Assembly (NCBI RefSeq): GCF_000377765.1
Contig: NZ_KB898665.1
Coordinates: 124,001 to 188,000 of the forward strand
Length of the DNA stretch: 64,000 bases
Source of the DNA: Gracilibacillus lacisalsi DSM 19029
Lineage (GTDB): Bacteria; Bacillota; Bacilli; Bacillales; Amphibacillaceae
Direction: 5' to 3'
Below the pieces are notes generated by a model. It was not told the DNA's origin. It saw only the letters and a program-made list of their open reading frames with translations, and ran no database searches. Below are positions 8,267-17,187 of the stretch, piece by piece; within the stretch, counting starts at the first letter, position 1; each line of letters starts with the position of its first letter. The translations under genes and the position numbers were made by a program.

Positions 8267-9181
8267 CTACTTCTTGATGACTTTGTTCTCTAACGTACCA
8301 ATTTGGTCAATTTCCAGCGTAACAACATCCCCTGGTTGAAGCATTTTAGGCGGATTCATCGCAAACCCTACTCCATCTGGTGTTCCTGTTAAAATGATAT
8401 CGCCTGGATCTAATGTTATTAAATTGGAAATAAAACTAATTAAATATGGGATATCAAAAATTAAATGTTCTGTATTAGAAGATTGGCGTAATTCACCATT
8501 AACATAGGATTTGATTGCTAAATGACTAGGATCGTTTAATGCAGAAGTCGTTACTAGCCAAGGTCCTACTGGTGTAGTATGATCTAATGATTTACCTTGC
8601 AACCATTGTGGTGTACGCTTCTGTAAGTCACGTGCTGAAATATCGTTTCCAATTGTATACCCTGCTACGTAATTTAACGCTTCTTCCTTTGCTACTTTTG
8701 TTGCCTTTTCACCAATAACAACGGCAAGTTCCACTTCATAATCTAATTTATCTGTAGCTTCTGATTTATGAATCTTATCTTCAGGACCAATTAAGGCGTT
8801 GTTAAATTTAGAGAATAAAACTGGGTACTCCGGCAATTCACCGCCCATTTCTTTTACATGATCTCTATAATTTGTTCCGATGCATATAATTTTTGACGGG
8901 GTAGGGTTTGGTGTATGCAGGACAACTTCATCGCGTTCAAAAACATGTGTTGTAGAATAGTGCTTGATTTGTTCCAAAAGATTCTCAGCATGTTTAATAT
9001 GTATATTTGCCTGTTGATAAAATGCATTTGGATCTGCTGGGATAATACTATCTGCCAAAATTTTATGTTGGTCGATCAACTCTTGTTGTGCAGCATGTAA
9101 ATCAATAACCTTATTATCTTCGACTACGCCAATTCGGCTTTGTGCATAAGGATGTTTTAACTGATAATGAACAAGTTTCAT
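8267..9181 (-). CDS. fumarylacetoacetate hydrolase family protein (YisK-like)
   Basis: Metal-dependent enzyme of the FAH superfamily acting on beta-keto or 2-oxo acids; relatives include acylpyruvases, 2-hydroxyhepta-dienedioate isomerases and the Bacillus oxaloacetate decarboxylase YisK. The 304-residue protein has a small N-terminal domain (1-90) and the FAH barrel from IICIGTNYRDH. The metal ligands fit DYEVELAVVIG (two Glu) and NDISARDLQ (Asp); TGTPDGVGFAM and PGDVVTLEI are also typical. Start ATG 9181 follows GAGGAGGGG. It is monocistronic, so the physiological substrate cannot be inferred from neighbours. Confidence 0.85.
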   Translation of the reverse strand: MKLVHYQLKHPYAQSRIGVVEDNKVIDLHAAQQELIDQHKILADSIIPADPNAFYQQANIHIKHAENLLEQIKHYSTTHVFERDEVVLHTPNPTPSKIICIGTNYRDHVKEMGGELPEYPVLFSKFNNALIGPEDKIHKSEATDKLDYEVELAVVIGEKATKVAKEEALNYVAGYTIGNDISARDLQKRTPQWLQGKSLDHTTPVGPWLVTTSALNDPSHLAIKSYVNGELRQSSNTEHLIFDIPYLISFISNLITLDPGDIILTGTPDGVGFAMNPPKMLQPGDVVTLEIDQIGTLENKVIKK

Positions 9182-9353
9182 ACTGGACCCCTCCTCTAGT
9201 TTAAGATCATTTTATCATAGAATAAGCTTTATTTGCTCACAAGGATGCTAAAGCGATCTTAGCTTGAATAGAGATTGCGCTTGACGTTTCCATGGCCAAC
9301 CTTTTCCGATCTTATTTGGCTTTCCTACCGTAACGACTCGATTGCACTAAAAC

Positions 9354-9387
9354 AAAAACCCGTTTCATCAATTAACGAAACGGGTTC
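9354..9387 (-). terminator. terminator of the amino-acid ABC operon
   Basis: Stem AACCCGTTTC/GAAACGGGTT, then a T-rich run on the minus strand, 20 nt after the ATPase gene. Confidence 0.85.
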
Positions 9388-9406
9388 ATGCTTATTAAAG
9401 TTATGG

Positions 9407-10129
9407 TTATAACACTTTACTCAAGAATGCTTTTGTTCGTTCATGTTGTGGATTGTCAAATAGTTGTTTTGGTTCGTTTTCTTCTACCACATAACCCTCA
9501 TCCATGAAAATAACACGGTCGCCAACTTCTTTAGCAAAGCCCATTTCATGAGTAACAACGACCATCGTCATTCCTTCTTCAGCAAGTTGCTTCATAACGC
9601 CTAGCACTTCTCCAACCATCTCTGGGTCTAATGCTGAAGTAGGCTCATCAAATAACATCACTTTCGGCTCCATACCTAAAGCTCTCGCAATCGCTACACG
9701 TTGTTTCTGACCACCTGAAAGTGATTCTGGATATACATTCGCTTTATCTAAGAGGCCGACTTTTTGAAGTAAATCTTTTGCCTTTTTTTCTGCATCTTGT
9801 TTACTCCATTTTTTTACTGTGACGATTGGCAATGTAATGTTTTCCAAAACGCTTTTATGTGGAAAAAGGTTGAACTGTTGAAATACCATTCCAACCTCTG
9901 CTCTTAGTTTATTGATGTCTACTTTTTTATCTGTTAATTCCTCACCATCAATCGTTACTGTTCCATCAGTTACCGATTCTATTAAGTTAAGACAGCGTAG
10001 AAATGTTGACTTACCTGAACCAGAAGGCCCAATTACAACAACAACTTCCTTTTGCTTGATATCTACATTAATATCCTTCAGCACTTCTAAGTCGCCAAAG
10101 GATTTTTTTAAGTGCTTGACAGAGATCAT
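9407..10129 (-). CDS. polar amino-acid ABC transporter ATPase (GlnQ type)
   Basis: Energises import of an amino acid, probably glutamine or another polar type. The 240-residue protein has Walker [14 protein letters not shown]-loop [11 protein letters not shown], signature [15 protein letters not shown], Walker [15 protein letters not shown] and the switch histidine in VVTHEMGFA. It overlaps the permease gene by 4 nt (ATGA). Strong similarity in organisation to GlnQ/ArtR/YxeO-type ATPases does not distinguish the substrate. Confidence 0.93.
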   Translation of the reverse strand: MISVKHLKKSFGDLEVLKDINVDIKQKEVVVVIGPSGSGKSTFLRCLNLIESVTDGTVTIDGEELTDKKVDINKLRAEVGMVFQQFNLFPHKSVLENITLPIVTVKKWSKQDAEKKAKDLLQKVGLLDKANVYPESLSGGQKQRVAIARALGMEPKVMLFDEPTSALDPEMVGEVLGVMKQLAEEGMTMVVVTHEMGFAKEVGDRVIFMDEGYVVEENEPKQLFDNPQHERTKAFLSKVL

Positions 10130-10782
10130 TTTACATCCAACCTTCTTTCTAGATAATTTAATAAGTATGTTAGGCTAAGTGTTAACACTAAGTAGATTAA
10201 CGCAACCATTAAGTACGGTTCCCATACTCTTAAATATTGTCCGGATGCTGCTCTTCCCCAGTATAATATATCTTGTGCTGCGATCATTGCACCTAGTGAT
10301 GAATCTTTTAATAAAACGATAAATTCATTCCCTAATGGTGGAATGGAACGTTTAAATGCTTGTGGTAGAAGAACATGACGCATCACTTGGAACTTATTCA
10401 TACCTAAAGAATGCGCCGCTTCTGCCTGTCCTTTGTCAATTGACTGTAATCCTGCACGGAATATCTCTGCTACATATGCGGAAGAATTCAGTGATAATGT
10501 CACCATGACGGAGATGACAGGGGTTGTAGACCCTAGTATTGCTGGTAAAGCAGCATAATGAAATAAAAATAATTGCACAAGCAGAGGAGTACCTCTTAAA
10601 AAGTTAATATACCAAACAAATGGCAATCGAACGATCAGAATAGGTGACATTTTCCCTAATGCAATAAAAAAACCGAGTATACAACCCATTAAAACACCGA
10701 CTACTGACATAAGGATGGTTAAGCCCATACCTTCCATAAAAAATGGGAAGTACTCGACAATAATATCAAACCTAAAGTCCAT
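10126..10782 (-). CDS. polar amino-acid ABC transporter permease (HisM/GlnP type)
   Basis: Inner-membrane permease of 218 residues with about five transmembrane helices. The ATPase-coupling loop is recognisable as [23 protein letters not shown] near residue 130, the EAA motif of this family, and the start of the TM domain [19 protein letters not shown] is typical. Translation is coupled to the ATPase by a 4-nt overlap. The binding-protein gene lies upstream across a short hairpin. Confidence 0.92.
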   Translation of the reverse strand: MDFRFDIIVEYFPFFMEGMGLTILMSVVGVLMGCILGFFIALGKMSPILIVRLPFVWYINFLRGTPLLVQLFLFHYAALPAILGSTTPVISVMVTLSLNSSAYVAEIFRAGLQSIDKGQAEAAHSLGMNKFQVMRHVLLPQAFKRSIPPLGNEFIVLLKDSSLGAMIAAQDILYWGRAASGQYLRVWEPYLMVALIYLVLTLSLTYLLNYLERRLDVK

Positions 10783-10875
10783 GTTGTTTGCTCCTTTCTC
10801 TCTTATTACTTTGCTTTTTGTTTCCCTTTTTTATTCCTAGTAAAACAGATCCGCTCTTCTTCCCTTACACAAAGG

Positions 10876-10904
10876 AAAAGCGTAACGGGGTCGCTACGCT
10901 TTTT
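10876..10904 (-). terminator. intercistronic hairpin between binding-protein and permease genes
   Basis: Stem AAAAGCGTA/TACGCTTTT around a 10-nt loop, in the 132-nt gap between the binding-protein stop and the permease start. It can work in both directions. Such partial terminators let the binding protein be made in excess over the membrane parts. Confidence 0.7.
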
Positions 10905-10914
10905 GATTAGTGAA

Positions 10915-11727
10915 TTATTGGGTTAGCGCTTCTGTGTTTGGTTCTACTCCAAACCATTCCTCATAGATTTCTGCATATGTCCCATTATCGATTACAGTTT
11001 GAAGAGCTTCATTCACATCTTCCTGAATTTCGCTTCCTTTCGGGAACATGATACCGTAAAATTCTGATTCAAACGTATCAGGATCTGTGATCATTTCAAC
11101 GTTTGCATCTGGATTATTCGCCACATATTCATCCGCTACTACATTGTCTGTAACAACTGCATCCACATCACCTGATTGCAGGGACATTAATGCTAATGTA
11201 TTAGAATCATATTTTGAAATATTTTCGTGATTTTTTCCTAAAATCTTTTCAACAGCTTCTGCACCAGTTGTCCCTGATTGGACACCAACTTTTAATTCTT
11301 TAATATCTTCCCCACTTGTAATACCTTCTCCTTCACGGAACACTACCTTATGTGTAGATTCAAAATAAGGTGAGGAGAAATCATATGTTTGTTCACGCTC
11401 TTCATTTACCGTGATTCCTGCAATAGCAAGGTCAGCGTCACCTTCTTCTACAGAAAGTAACATGGCATCCCAGCCTACGTTCTCTAATTCATAATCATAG
11501 CCTGCCTCTTCCATAACGGCAGCTAGTAAATCTATATCAAACCCAACTACTTCCCCTTTATCTAAATAAGAAAAAGGCATAAATCCTGCTTCTGTTACAA
11601 TAGACAAGGTTTGTTTATCATCTGAACCATTCGTTCCGTCTGTTTGATCTGAACTGTCATCAGTACCACAAGCTACAAGGATCGCTAACAATAAAACAGC
11701 GAATCCCTTGATCATCCATTTATTCAT
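10915..11727 (-). CDS. amino-acid ABC transporter substrate-binding lipoprotein
   Basis: Extracellular, lipid-anchored SBP_bac_3 protein. The signal peptide ends in a lipobox LVAC at about residue 20, followed by an acidic Ser/Asp/Gly linker. The 270-residue protein keeps family stretches AGFMPFSYLDKGEVVGFDIDL near 50, VGVQSGTTGAEAVEK and DAVVTDNVVADEY. Strong acidity is in keeping with a halotolerant or alkaliphilic surface protein. First gene of the transporter operon; ATG 11727 follows GGAGTG. The specific amino acid is not deducible. Confidence 0.92.
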   Translation of the reverse strand: MNKWMIKGFAVLLLAILVACGTDDSSDQTDGTNGSDDKQTLSIVTEAGFMPFSYLDKGEVVGFDIDLLAAVMEEAGYDYELENVGWDAMLLSVEEGDADLAIAGITVNEEREQTYDFSSPYFESTHKVVFREGEGITSGEDIKELKVGVQSGTTGAEAVEKILGKNHENISKYDSNTLALMSLQSGDVDAVVTDNVVADEYVANNPDANVEMITDPDTFESEFYGIMFPKGSEIQEDVNEALQTVIDNGTYAEIYEEWFGVEPNTEALTQ

Positions 11728-11769
11728 AAATATTCACTCCGTTTTTTATTTATACATTTTATAACGATT

Positions 11770-11798
11770 ATCATATAGTATTCAGGTGGTAAATTCAA
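11770..11798 (-). promoter_or_regulatory. putative promoter of the amino-acid ABC operon
   Basis: TTGAAT (11793-11798), 17 nt, TATGAT (11770-11775) on the minus strand, about 43 nt before the binding-protein start. Moderate match. A CodY-like AATATTCAGAATTGT is also nearby (about 11 of 15 matches), which I do not consider sufficient. Confidence 0.4.
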
Positions 11799-11916
11799 TA
11801 CTTTTGTCAGAAATTCTAATGTTAAAACAATTCTGAATATTGTCATAATTATAATGTTACATTCCTATTATTTTTAACTACTTAAGAAATATTAGATTTT
11901 TTATAAAGCGTATTTT

Positions 11917-12004
11917 AGTACCAAATTAGTGCTTATGAGGAGGTATTTGGGTACTAAAGCTTGTTTGAAGTACCATTTTGGCTTAACGTGTGTAATTTGG
12001 TACT
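11917..12004. repeat. four alternating AGTACC motifs forming two tandem hairpins
   Basis: AGTACCAAATTA at 11917-11928 is the exact reverse complement of TAATTTGGTACT at 11993-12004. Between them lie an inverted copy (ATTTGGGTACT, 11945-11955) and a direct copy (AGTACCATTTTGG, 11969). The four can pair as two adjacent stem-loops or one large one. The element sits between the CAP gene terminator and the ABC operon promoter region; no ORF crosses it. The rest of the 11728-12074 gap holds only the putative promoter. Confidence 0.6.
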
Positions 12005-12074
12005 TAAATTCAAGCTTAGAAAGCGAATATTGCTGAATGTGAACTGAGTAGCCGATTTCCTATTATAAACCATG

Positions 12075-12103
12075 AAAAAACACGACATTAAAGTCGTGTT
12101 TTT
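12075..12103 (-). terminator. terminator of the CAP-domain gene
   Basis: Perfect 10-bp stem AAAACACGAC/GTCGTGTTTT with a 6-nt loop and A/T runs on both sides; 15 nt past the stop. Confidence 0.85.
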
Positions 12104-12117
12104 CCCAAAATCAAATC

Positions 12118-12861
12118 CTATTTTTTAATAAAAAGCTGCGTCCAATAGTTCCCATCTGTAGCAAATCCCACTCCGATATGGGTGACTTCTGGGTCCAACA
12201 AATTTTTGCGATGCCCTTCACTATCGAGCCAGGCTTGGACCACCTCTTCTGCTGATTCTTGACCTGCCGCAATATTCTCGGAAGCCTTTGTATAATCAAC
12301 ACCAAATTCCTGCAACATATCAAAAGGAGAACCATACTGTGGAGATGTATGAGAAAAATAATCTCTTTCTGCCATATCTTCTGATTTGGTCTGTGCTACA
12401 TTCGCCAATTCATGATCGAATTTTAAGGAATCAGCACCATTTTCGCTACGTGCTTGATTGGTTAACTCGACCACTTTTTGTATGACACCATCTAAAGACT
12501 CTCTGTCAAAAGACTCCGGCTCTTCATTTTGATCTATATAGTCATCATCTTGCTGTTCTGTTTGTTGGTTTTGCTCCGTTGTTTGCTGTTTTTCTTGTGT
12601 TGTTTGCCTTTGTTTACTATCTGCGCCATAATTACGATCTTCCTGGCGGTACCACTCATTTGGATTAGCATTTTCAAAAATATTTTGCTCTCTTCCCGGG
12701 TTAACCGGTATTTCTCCTTGATTTCCACCGTCATTTTGACCACCAAAACCGACATTCTCTGGTTGAATATTTTGATCTTCCGGTTCTAAGGAAGACTCGT
12801 TACAGCCAACCATGAGACTAACCATTAAAAACATGAATACATAAACTATATGTTTGTACAT
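12118..12861 (-). CDS. CAP/SCP-domain lipoprotein (YkwD-like)
   Basis: Secreted, lipid-anchored protein of 247 residues. The signal peptide ends with the lipobox LMVGCN. A low-complexity Gln/Asn/Glu linker (residues ~25-110) leads to a C-terminal CAP domain (~120-247) with LTNQARSENG, the conserved SHTSPQYGSPFDML and SENIAAGQ segments and the terminal HIGVGFATDGNYWTQLF. Bacillus relatives are YkwD and the spore protein SafA-neighbour YlbC; role in the cell wall is unclear. ATG 12861 is chosen for its GAGGTG ribosome binding site; a GTG three codons upstream is less likely. Confidence 0.88.
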   Translation of the reverse strand: MYKHIVYVFMFLMVSLMVGCNESSLEPEDQNIQPENVGFGGQNDGGNQGEIPVNPGREQNIFENANPNEWYRQEDRNYGADSKQRQTTQEKQQTTEQNQQTEQQDDDYIDQNEEPESFDRESLDGVIQKVVELTNQARSENGADSLKFDHELANVAQTKSEDMAERDYFSHTSPQYGSPFDMLQEFGVDYTKASENIAAGQESAEEVVQAWLDSEGHRKNLLDPEVTHIGVGFATDGNYWTQLFIKK

Positions 12862-12921
12862 AGATATCACCTCAAGGAATTTTTTTGCCCTGTAGGTTTA
12901 CTATGTACGAAACAAATTTAT

Positions 12922-13911
12922 TTATTCATCCCATTCATCGAGATTAACGAGCCTTTTTTCACGAATCGATTTTCGTGCTGCAAATGCGACTTTAAAGGAA
13001 TGCCAACCATCCTCATAATTGGACAATATTTTTGAACGATCACCAGTTTTTACAGCATGGAGAAAGGCTTCATTTTCTCGTTTATAAGGATTTTGTCTTG
13101 CGATATACTTCTCTAGCTTTTCAGGCATTTTACTTTCTATATGACCCATTTGCCACTCGATAATCCCTTGATCTGTATAAGCTGTAATGCCAACATCACC
13201 TGTCCCTCCGGGTAAAACAGATGTATTAGCTATTTGCACTAATAAACCATTTTCTAATGTTAATGTAAATAACCCGACATCTGCTACGGTTACAGACGAA
13301 TCTTGTTTTGCTGTGACTGCATTAGTTTCTTGGGCATAAACAGACTTCACTTCACCAAATAAAAAGCGAATTAAATCGACAATATGTGTCGTCTGCTCAT
13401 TAAATTGCCCACCTGATTGTTCTTGGTTTTTCCACCAGTAAGCTCCTGGCATAGAACCCATCCATTTTCCCAATATTGTACCAACATCCGCTTCCTCTAA
13501 CATTTCTTGAAATCTCATTACCGTATCCGCGTAACGAAAATGGTAACCGACCGCTGTAAGATGATTATTTTCGATCACTTTTCGCCTTACTTGACGTACT
13601 TTATCTTCCTCGACTCCTAATGGCTTTTCTACTAAAAAAGGAATCCTGTGTTCAATTAGCATTTCCTCATAATTTTCGTGTGCCATCGGAGGGACACAAA
13701 TATATACTGCGTCTAATTGTTCATGAGCAATCATCGTTTCCAAATCTTGATAACCTGTTGTTTGATAATACCCCTCAGCAAAATCCTCTGCCTTTTCCTG
13801 GCTGGATCCTACAAATCCTACGACTTTCACATTTTCGATTTCCTGTAAAATCTCGACATGATGCCTTGTAAATCCTCCTGTACCGATAAAGCCAACTCGA
13901 ATCATTGACAT
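12922..13911 (-). CDS. Gfo/Idh/MocA-family oxidoreductase
   Basis: NAD(P)-dependent sugar or inositol-type dehydrogenase, 329 residues. The N-terminal Rossmann motif is GFIGTGGFTRHH, and the catalytic EKP motif appears as FLVEKPLGV near residue 94, with the C-terminal beta-sheet domain from ~130. SGGQFNEQTTHIVDLIRFLFG is the conserved active-site histidine region. The gene is alone between CAP and MATE genes, so the substrate cannot be assigned. The start follows AAAGGGAGTG. Confidence 0.9.
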   Translation of the reverse strand: MSMIRVGFIGTGGFTRHHVEILQEIENVKVVGFVGSSQEKAEDFAEGYYQTTGYQDLETMIAHEQLDAVYICVPPMAHENYEEMLIEHRIPFLVEKPLGVEEDKVRQVRRKVIENNHLTAVGYHFRYADTVMRFQEMLEEADVGTILGKWMGSMPGAYWWKNQEQSGGQFNEQTTHIVDLIRFLFGEVKSVYAQETNAVTAKQDSSVTVADVGLFTLTLENGLLVQIANTSVLPGGTGDVGITAYTDQGIIEWQMGHIESKMPEKLEKYIARQNPYKRENEAFLHAVKTGDRSKILSNYEDGWHSFKVAFAARKSIREKRLVNLDEWDE

Positions 13912-13972
13912 TCACTCCCTTTCTTGAATTAAGCGATTACATTTTATACGCAACCTCCACAATGGAGGAGCG

Positions 13973-15307
13973 TTAGGTAAAGATACGTTTTTCACGCCAC
14001 TTTCCAAAACGATAATATAAAAAGGCAATGACACTACTTAGCATAAAGCTTACACCAATTCCATAAGCAATGCCATCTTCCCCTATTATTTCAGAGAAAA
14101 GATAAGCTAATGGATAACGAAGTGCCCAAAAGGAAAGCAGGTTCAAAATTAAAACCTGATACATCGCCCCAGATGCCCTGACAATCCCGTTCAAGACGAA
14201 ATTAATACCTAAGAATGGATAAAAGAAAGCAATAATCATTAAGTATGTAGCACCAAACTGAACAGCTGCTTGTTCCTGAATAAATAAGCTAATACCAAAT
14301 TCGGCAAATAATACTATGATACCGGCAAACAGAAACATAATCACGGTATTATAGACAACACCATACGTTGCGATTTGTTTGACACGTCCCCATTTACCAA
14401 CACCAATATTCTGACCAGCCATACTATTGACAGTAGCACCAAGCGCATGTGCCGGTAATAAAAACAGACTATCTAAACGTTGTGCTGCACTATAACCAGC
14501 AACAGCCGCTTCTCCGTGCGATGTAACAACACTCATAATAGCTGCAGCACCAGCAGAAATAACCGCCATTTGTAAACCAGACGGAATTCCGAGATTAAGA
14601 ATCAACTTTACTTCTGACCATAATGGTAATGTCGGCCATTTCAACGGTATAATTTTCTTTCTGATTACAAAAATAACACCATAAATAAAGGAAAAACCTT
14701 GTGATAAAATCGTCGCTACTGCCGCGCCTTGTACACCTAGATCAAGCACTGAGATAAACAGGGGATCAAGTACGATATTTAACAGAACGGCGATCGCTAC
14801 AAATAGAAGTGGTGTTTTACTATCCCCTACAGCACGTAAAGCAGTACTAATGAAGTTATAACCTACTAAGAAAAGAATTCCTATCGCATTAATGCGCAAG
14901 TAAGTCATTGCTTCGGCCATCATTGTTTCTGGTGTTCCTAGCAATAGTAATATTGGCCGCGCAAATAGAAAGCCCAATATTCCCATCACAATTGCTAAAG
15001 CTGACAATGTCACAACGAAAGCATTGACATATGTCTGAACTCCTTCTTCATTTCCCTTTCCTTTTTGTTGGGAAAGTACAGTTAACGTCGTATTATTAAT
15101 TCCGATAATAAACGATAGTACAGTAAAAATAACAGTCCCAGATATATTGACAGCACCTAACGCATTGGCTCCAATCAGATTCCCTACCCACAAGCTATCA
15201 ATAAATTGATAAGAGACTTGCAAGAGTTGGGCCAACATAATTGGAGAAGAGAAATAAAATAAGTCAATCCATATATTCCCATTGGTAAAATCACGGTGTC
15301 TACTCAA
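13973..15307 (-). CDS. MATE-family multidrug/solute exporter
   Basis: Cation-coupled efflux protein with about twelve transmembrane helices in two similar halves. Residues FYFSSPIMLAQLLQVSYQFIDSLWVG form the first helix and the typical MATE opening, and the second half begins near LILNLGIPSGLQMAVISAG. I place the start at the TTG at 15307, seven nt after TAGGAGG, giving 444 residues; a longer reading frame exists upstream but lacks a ribosome binding site. Substrate unknown. It is separate from the oxidoreductase downstream. Confidence 0.9.
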   Translation of the reverse strand: MSRHRDFTNGNIWIDLFYFSSPIMLAQLLQVSYQFIDSLWVGNLIGANALGAVNISGTVIFTVLSFIIGINNTTLTVLSQQKGKGNEEGVQTYVNAFVVTLSALAIVMGILGFLFARPILLLLGTPETMMAEAMTYLRINAIGILFLVGYNFISTALRAVGDSKTPLLFVAIAVLLNIVLDPLFISVLDLGVQGAAVATILSQGFSFIYGVIFVIRKKIIPLKWPTLPLWSEVKLILNLGIPSGLQMAVISAGAAAIMSVVTSHGEAAVAGYSAAQRLDSLFLLPAHALGATVNSMAGQNIGVGKWGRVKQIATYGVVYNTVIMFLFAGIIVLFAEFGISLFIQEQAAVQFGATYLMIIAFFYPFLGINFVLNGIVRASGAMYQVLILNLLSFWALRYPLAYLFSEIIGEDGIAYGIGVSFMLSSVIAFLYYRFGKWREKRIFT

Positions 15308-15355
15308 GAAACATCCTCCTACATTCTTAAACAAACTAAGCTTAGCACATTATAT

Positions 15356-16162
15356 TTATAATCTTGATTGGGGCATTGTCACACCGTCCCAAATCCGATT
15401 ACTTGGTGCCTCTCTTTGCTTCACATCAGGTTCTTCTAATAATAAATAAAAATTTTTGGTAGGTAAATTTCCTAATTGATGTTTAGTAATAAGCCGATCC
15501 AAATAAAAACGCATGTTTTTTAGTTTTTTTGATTGATTATTTCCTGATTCGGAAAATTCGTATAAGACACTTGCTACGGAAACTCTTTTAATACGGTGTT
15601 TTTCCGCTACCCGCAGAAAGAAATCCCAGTCCCAGTAATTACGTACACTTTCATCAAAAACACCAATCTCATCATGTATCGATTTACGATAAACACTGCC
15701 GGATGGTACATAAGTGGAGAACTTTCTCATGGCATCGACATCAAAATGATAAGCAAATAAATGATGATTAATGGGCGTTCTTTTCTCATTGGTTTCTTGA
15801 TAATTAACAATCTCTACATCTGAATAAACGAGATCAGCGCCTCCCATTTGCTCGATCATTGTTTCTAAATGTGTTGGTAACGGCAAATCATCATCATCCA
15901 TTAACATAATTAGCTCGCCTGTTGCCTTCTCTAATCCTTTATTTCTTGCGTACACGTGATAACGGTTTTCAGGTAAATCGATGACAGTTATATTTAATTC
16001 AGTATATAATGCCGCCACATCGTTGACCTTTTCTCCGGCATCATTAATAATAATCACTTCAAAGTCTTGATACGTTTGCTCGACAAGTGCTGCTAATAAT
16101 TCTGCTAGTGCTACTCTGCGATTAAAAGTTGTAATGATAATTGACACATATGGTTTAGGCAT
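15356..16162 (-). CDS. family 2 glycosyltransferase
   Basis: Cytoplasmic GT-A fold inverting transferase adding sugar from a nucleotide-sugar to an unknown acceptor. The opening VSIIITTFNRRVALAELLAAL is the GT2 signature; the DXD-type metal site is MLMDDDDLPLP near residue 85; YWDWDFFLRVAE near 175 fits the catalytic base region. No membrane anchor is evident. The start at ATG 16162 follows GAGGAG; an in-frame ATG five codons earlier overlaps that site. It lacks neighbouring capsule or teichoic acid genes, so the product is unknown. Confidence 0.85.
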   Translation of the reverse strand: MPKPYVSIIITTFNRRVALAELLAALVEQTYQDFEVIIINDAGEKVNDVAALYTELNITVIDLPENRYHVYARNKGLEKATGELIMLMDDDDLPLPTHLETMIEQMGGADLVYSDVEIVNYQETNEKRTPINHHLFAYHFDVDAMRKFSTYVPSGSVYRKSIHDEIGVFDESVRNYWDWDFFLRVAEKHRIKRVSVASVLYEFSESGNNQSKKLKNMRFYLDRLITKHQLGNLPTKNFYLLLEEPDVKQREAPSNRIWDGVTMPQSRL

Positions 16163-16460
16163 TTGTAAACTCCTCAATAAAATTGATTAAAAGTATGTAA
16201 ACTTTGTTGACATTAGCCATGACAAAGTTAAAATTATGGCATATAGTAAAGGCATATCCTACTATTCCTTCTACTATTTACTCAATTATATATCAATTTA
16301 TTATCCTAGCGAAATCATTGATCTTATCTTATATATTTCAAACTTTTTACAATTCACACAAAATGACATGAACCTTTTCTGTATAACATATAACAAAATG
16401 GGCAATACTTTTCTTAAAATGCAAGACTTCGTGACATAAATAAAATAGGAGGCTAGTCAA

Positions 16461-16685
16461 ATGGCTTTTTTACGGGAAGCAGTTGAAAAACAAAAAGTGT
16501 ACTTGATTCAACAGTTGATGGCCAATGGAATTGTGGATAAGAATGATCAAGAGCTCTATAACAAACCTATTAGTGAAATTGTCAATGATTACGAGAAATT
16601 CTGCCTGGAATTTGAGAGACAAAACTCCATAAAGTTCACTCGGTATAATCCCGAAAGAAAAGAAGAGAAGCCCGGTTTTCACTAA
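16461..16685 (+). CDS. FbpA-like small protein (Fur-regulated basic protein family)
   Basis: A 74-residue protein with the family layout LREAVEKQKVYLIQQLMANG followed by DKNDQELYNKPISEIVNDYEKF. In Bacillus subtilis FbpA-C are iron-starvation proteins thought to act as helpers for the small RNA FsrA; this one is recognised only by that pattern. Strong AGGAGG ribosome binding site. The 298-nt upstream gap has a TTGACA (16207) with a weak TAAAAT 16 nt on, but no Fur box I could recognise. A strong terminator overlaps its stop codon. Confidence 0.65.
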   Translation: MAFLREAVEKQKVYLIQQLMANGIVDKNDQELYNKPISEIVNDYEKFCLEFERQNSIKFTRYNPERKEEKPGFH

Positions 16686-16700
16686 GCTTCTCTTCTTTTT
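16658..16700 (+). terminator. terminator of the FbpA-like gene
   Basis: Stem AAGAAGAGAAGC/GCTTCTCTTCTT followed by TTTTT; the left arm lies inside the last codons of the gene. Confidence 0.9.
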
Positions 16701-16710
16701 ATGCTTTTTT

Positions 16711-17172
16711 AAAAAAACTAAGCAAAATTCGCTCAGTCCTTATCCCTGGATCTGCGATTGTTTTAGTGGCGATTTTGAAAGATATCAAACACTTAACCGC
16801 CACTCCGGCTGCCCACTTCCCTTTCCGTGGGGTTTACCCTTCAGCTAACCTTTTCGAGCCAAAACCGCTCAAAAAAGTGGATCTTTAGGTCAAACGATTT
16901 CCACAGGAGTGGAAGTGGACGGCCTTGGTTAAGATCTGCTCTACAATACTAGTAGGAAGTAACACAGCTGCTTTCGCGGTCCATTGTAAAAAAGGCAACC
17001 TCTTACTTATGAAAAGAGTTGTTGCACCTTCTCATAACAGAGACAAATTATGGAGACTCCTGCGGGAATAGCGCGGGGCGAGAATCCACCTTGCAAAGTT
17101 AGCGTTGCCAATATACATCAAGTATTTCAAAATAATTACTTCGCTTAACACGGTTGTTGCGTAAATTTATAC
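16711..17172 (+). repeat. R1 element, long copy A
   Basis: Non-coding element of about 460 bp filling the gap before tnrA. The 5' end ACTAAGCAAA...CTCAGTCC is shared with copy D. The core at 16807-16924 is an imperfect palindrome whose inner stem is CCTTTTCGAGC/GCTCAAAAAAG, with outer arms GGCTGCCCACTTCCC and GAAGTGGACGGCC. A second conserved module, GGAGACTCCTGCGGGAATAG, begins at 17052, and the end has TTAACACGGTTGTTGCG. Core stem pairing is partly lost compared with copies B and C. No protein is encoded. Confidence 0.8.
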
Positions 17173-17187
17173 TTTCCTTCCAGACGT

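Noticed and set aside
11813-11870. CodY-like box upstream of the amino-acid importer
   Set aside because: Best match has about four mismatches out of fifteen, within the background expected for AT-rich DNA.
16236-16439. 67-residue Tyr/Ile-rich open frame before the FbpA-like gene
   Set aside because: No ribosome binding site, composition follows AT-rich intergenic DNA, ends just before the true gene.
16711-17172. R1 as an insertion sequence with a transposase
   Set aside because: No copy contains a transposase-like frame, and I could not define target-site duplications or terminal inverted repeats.
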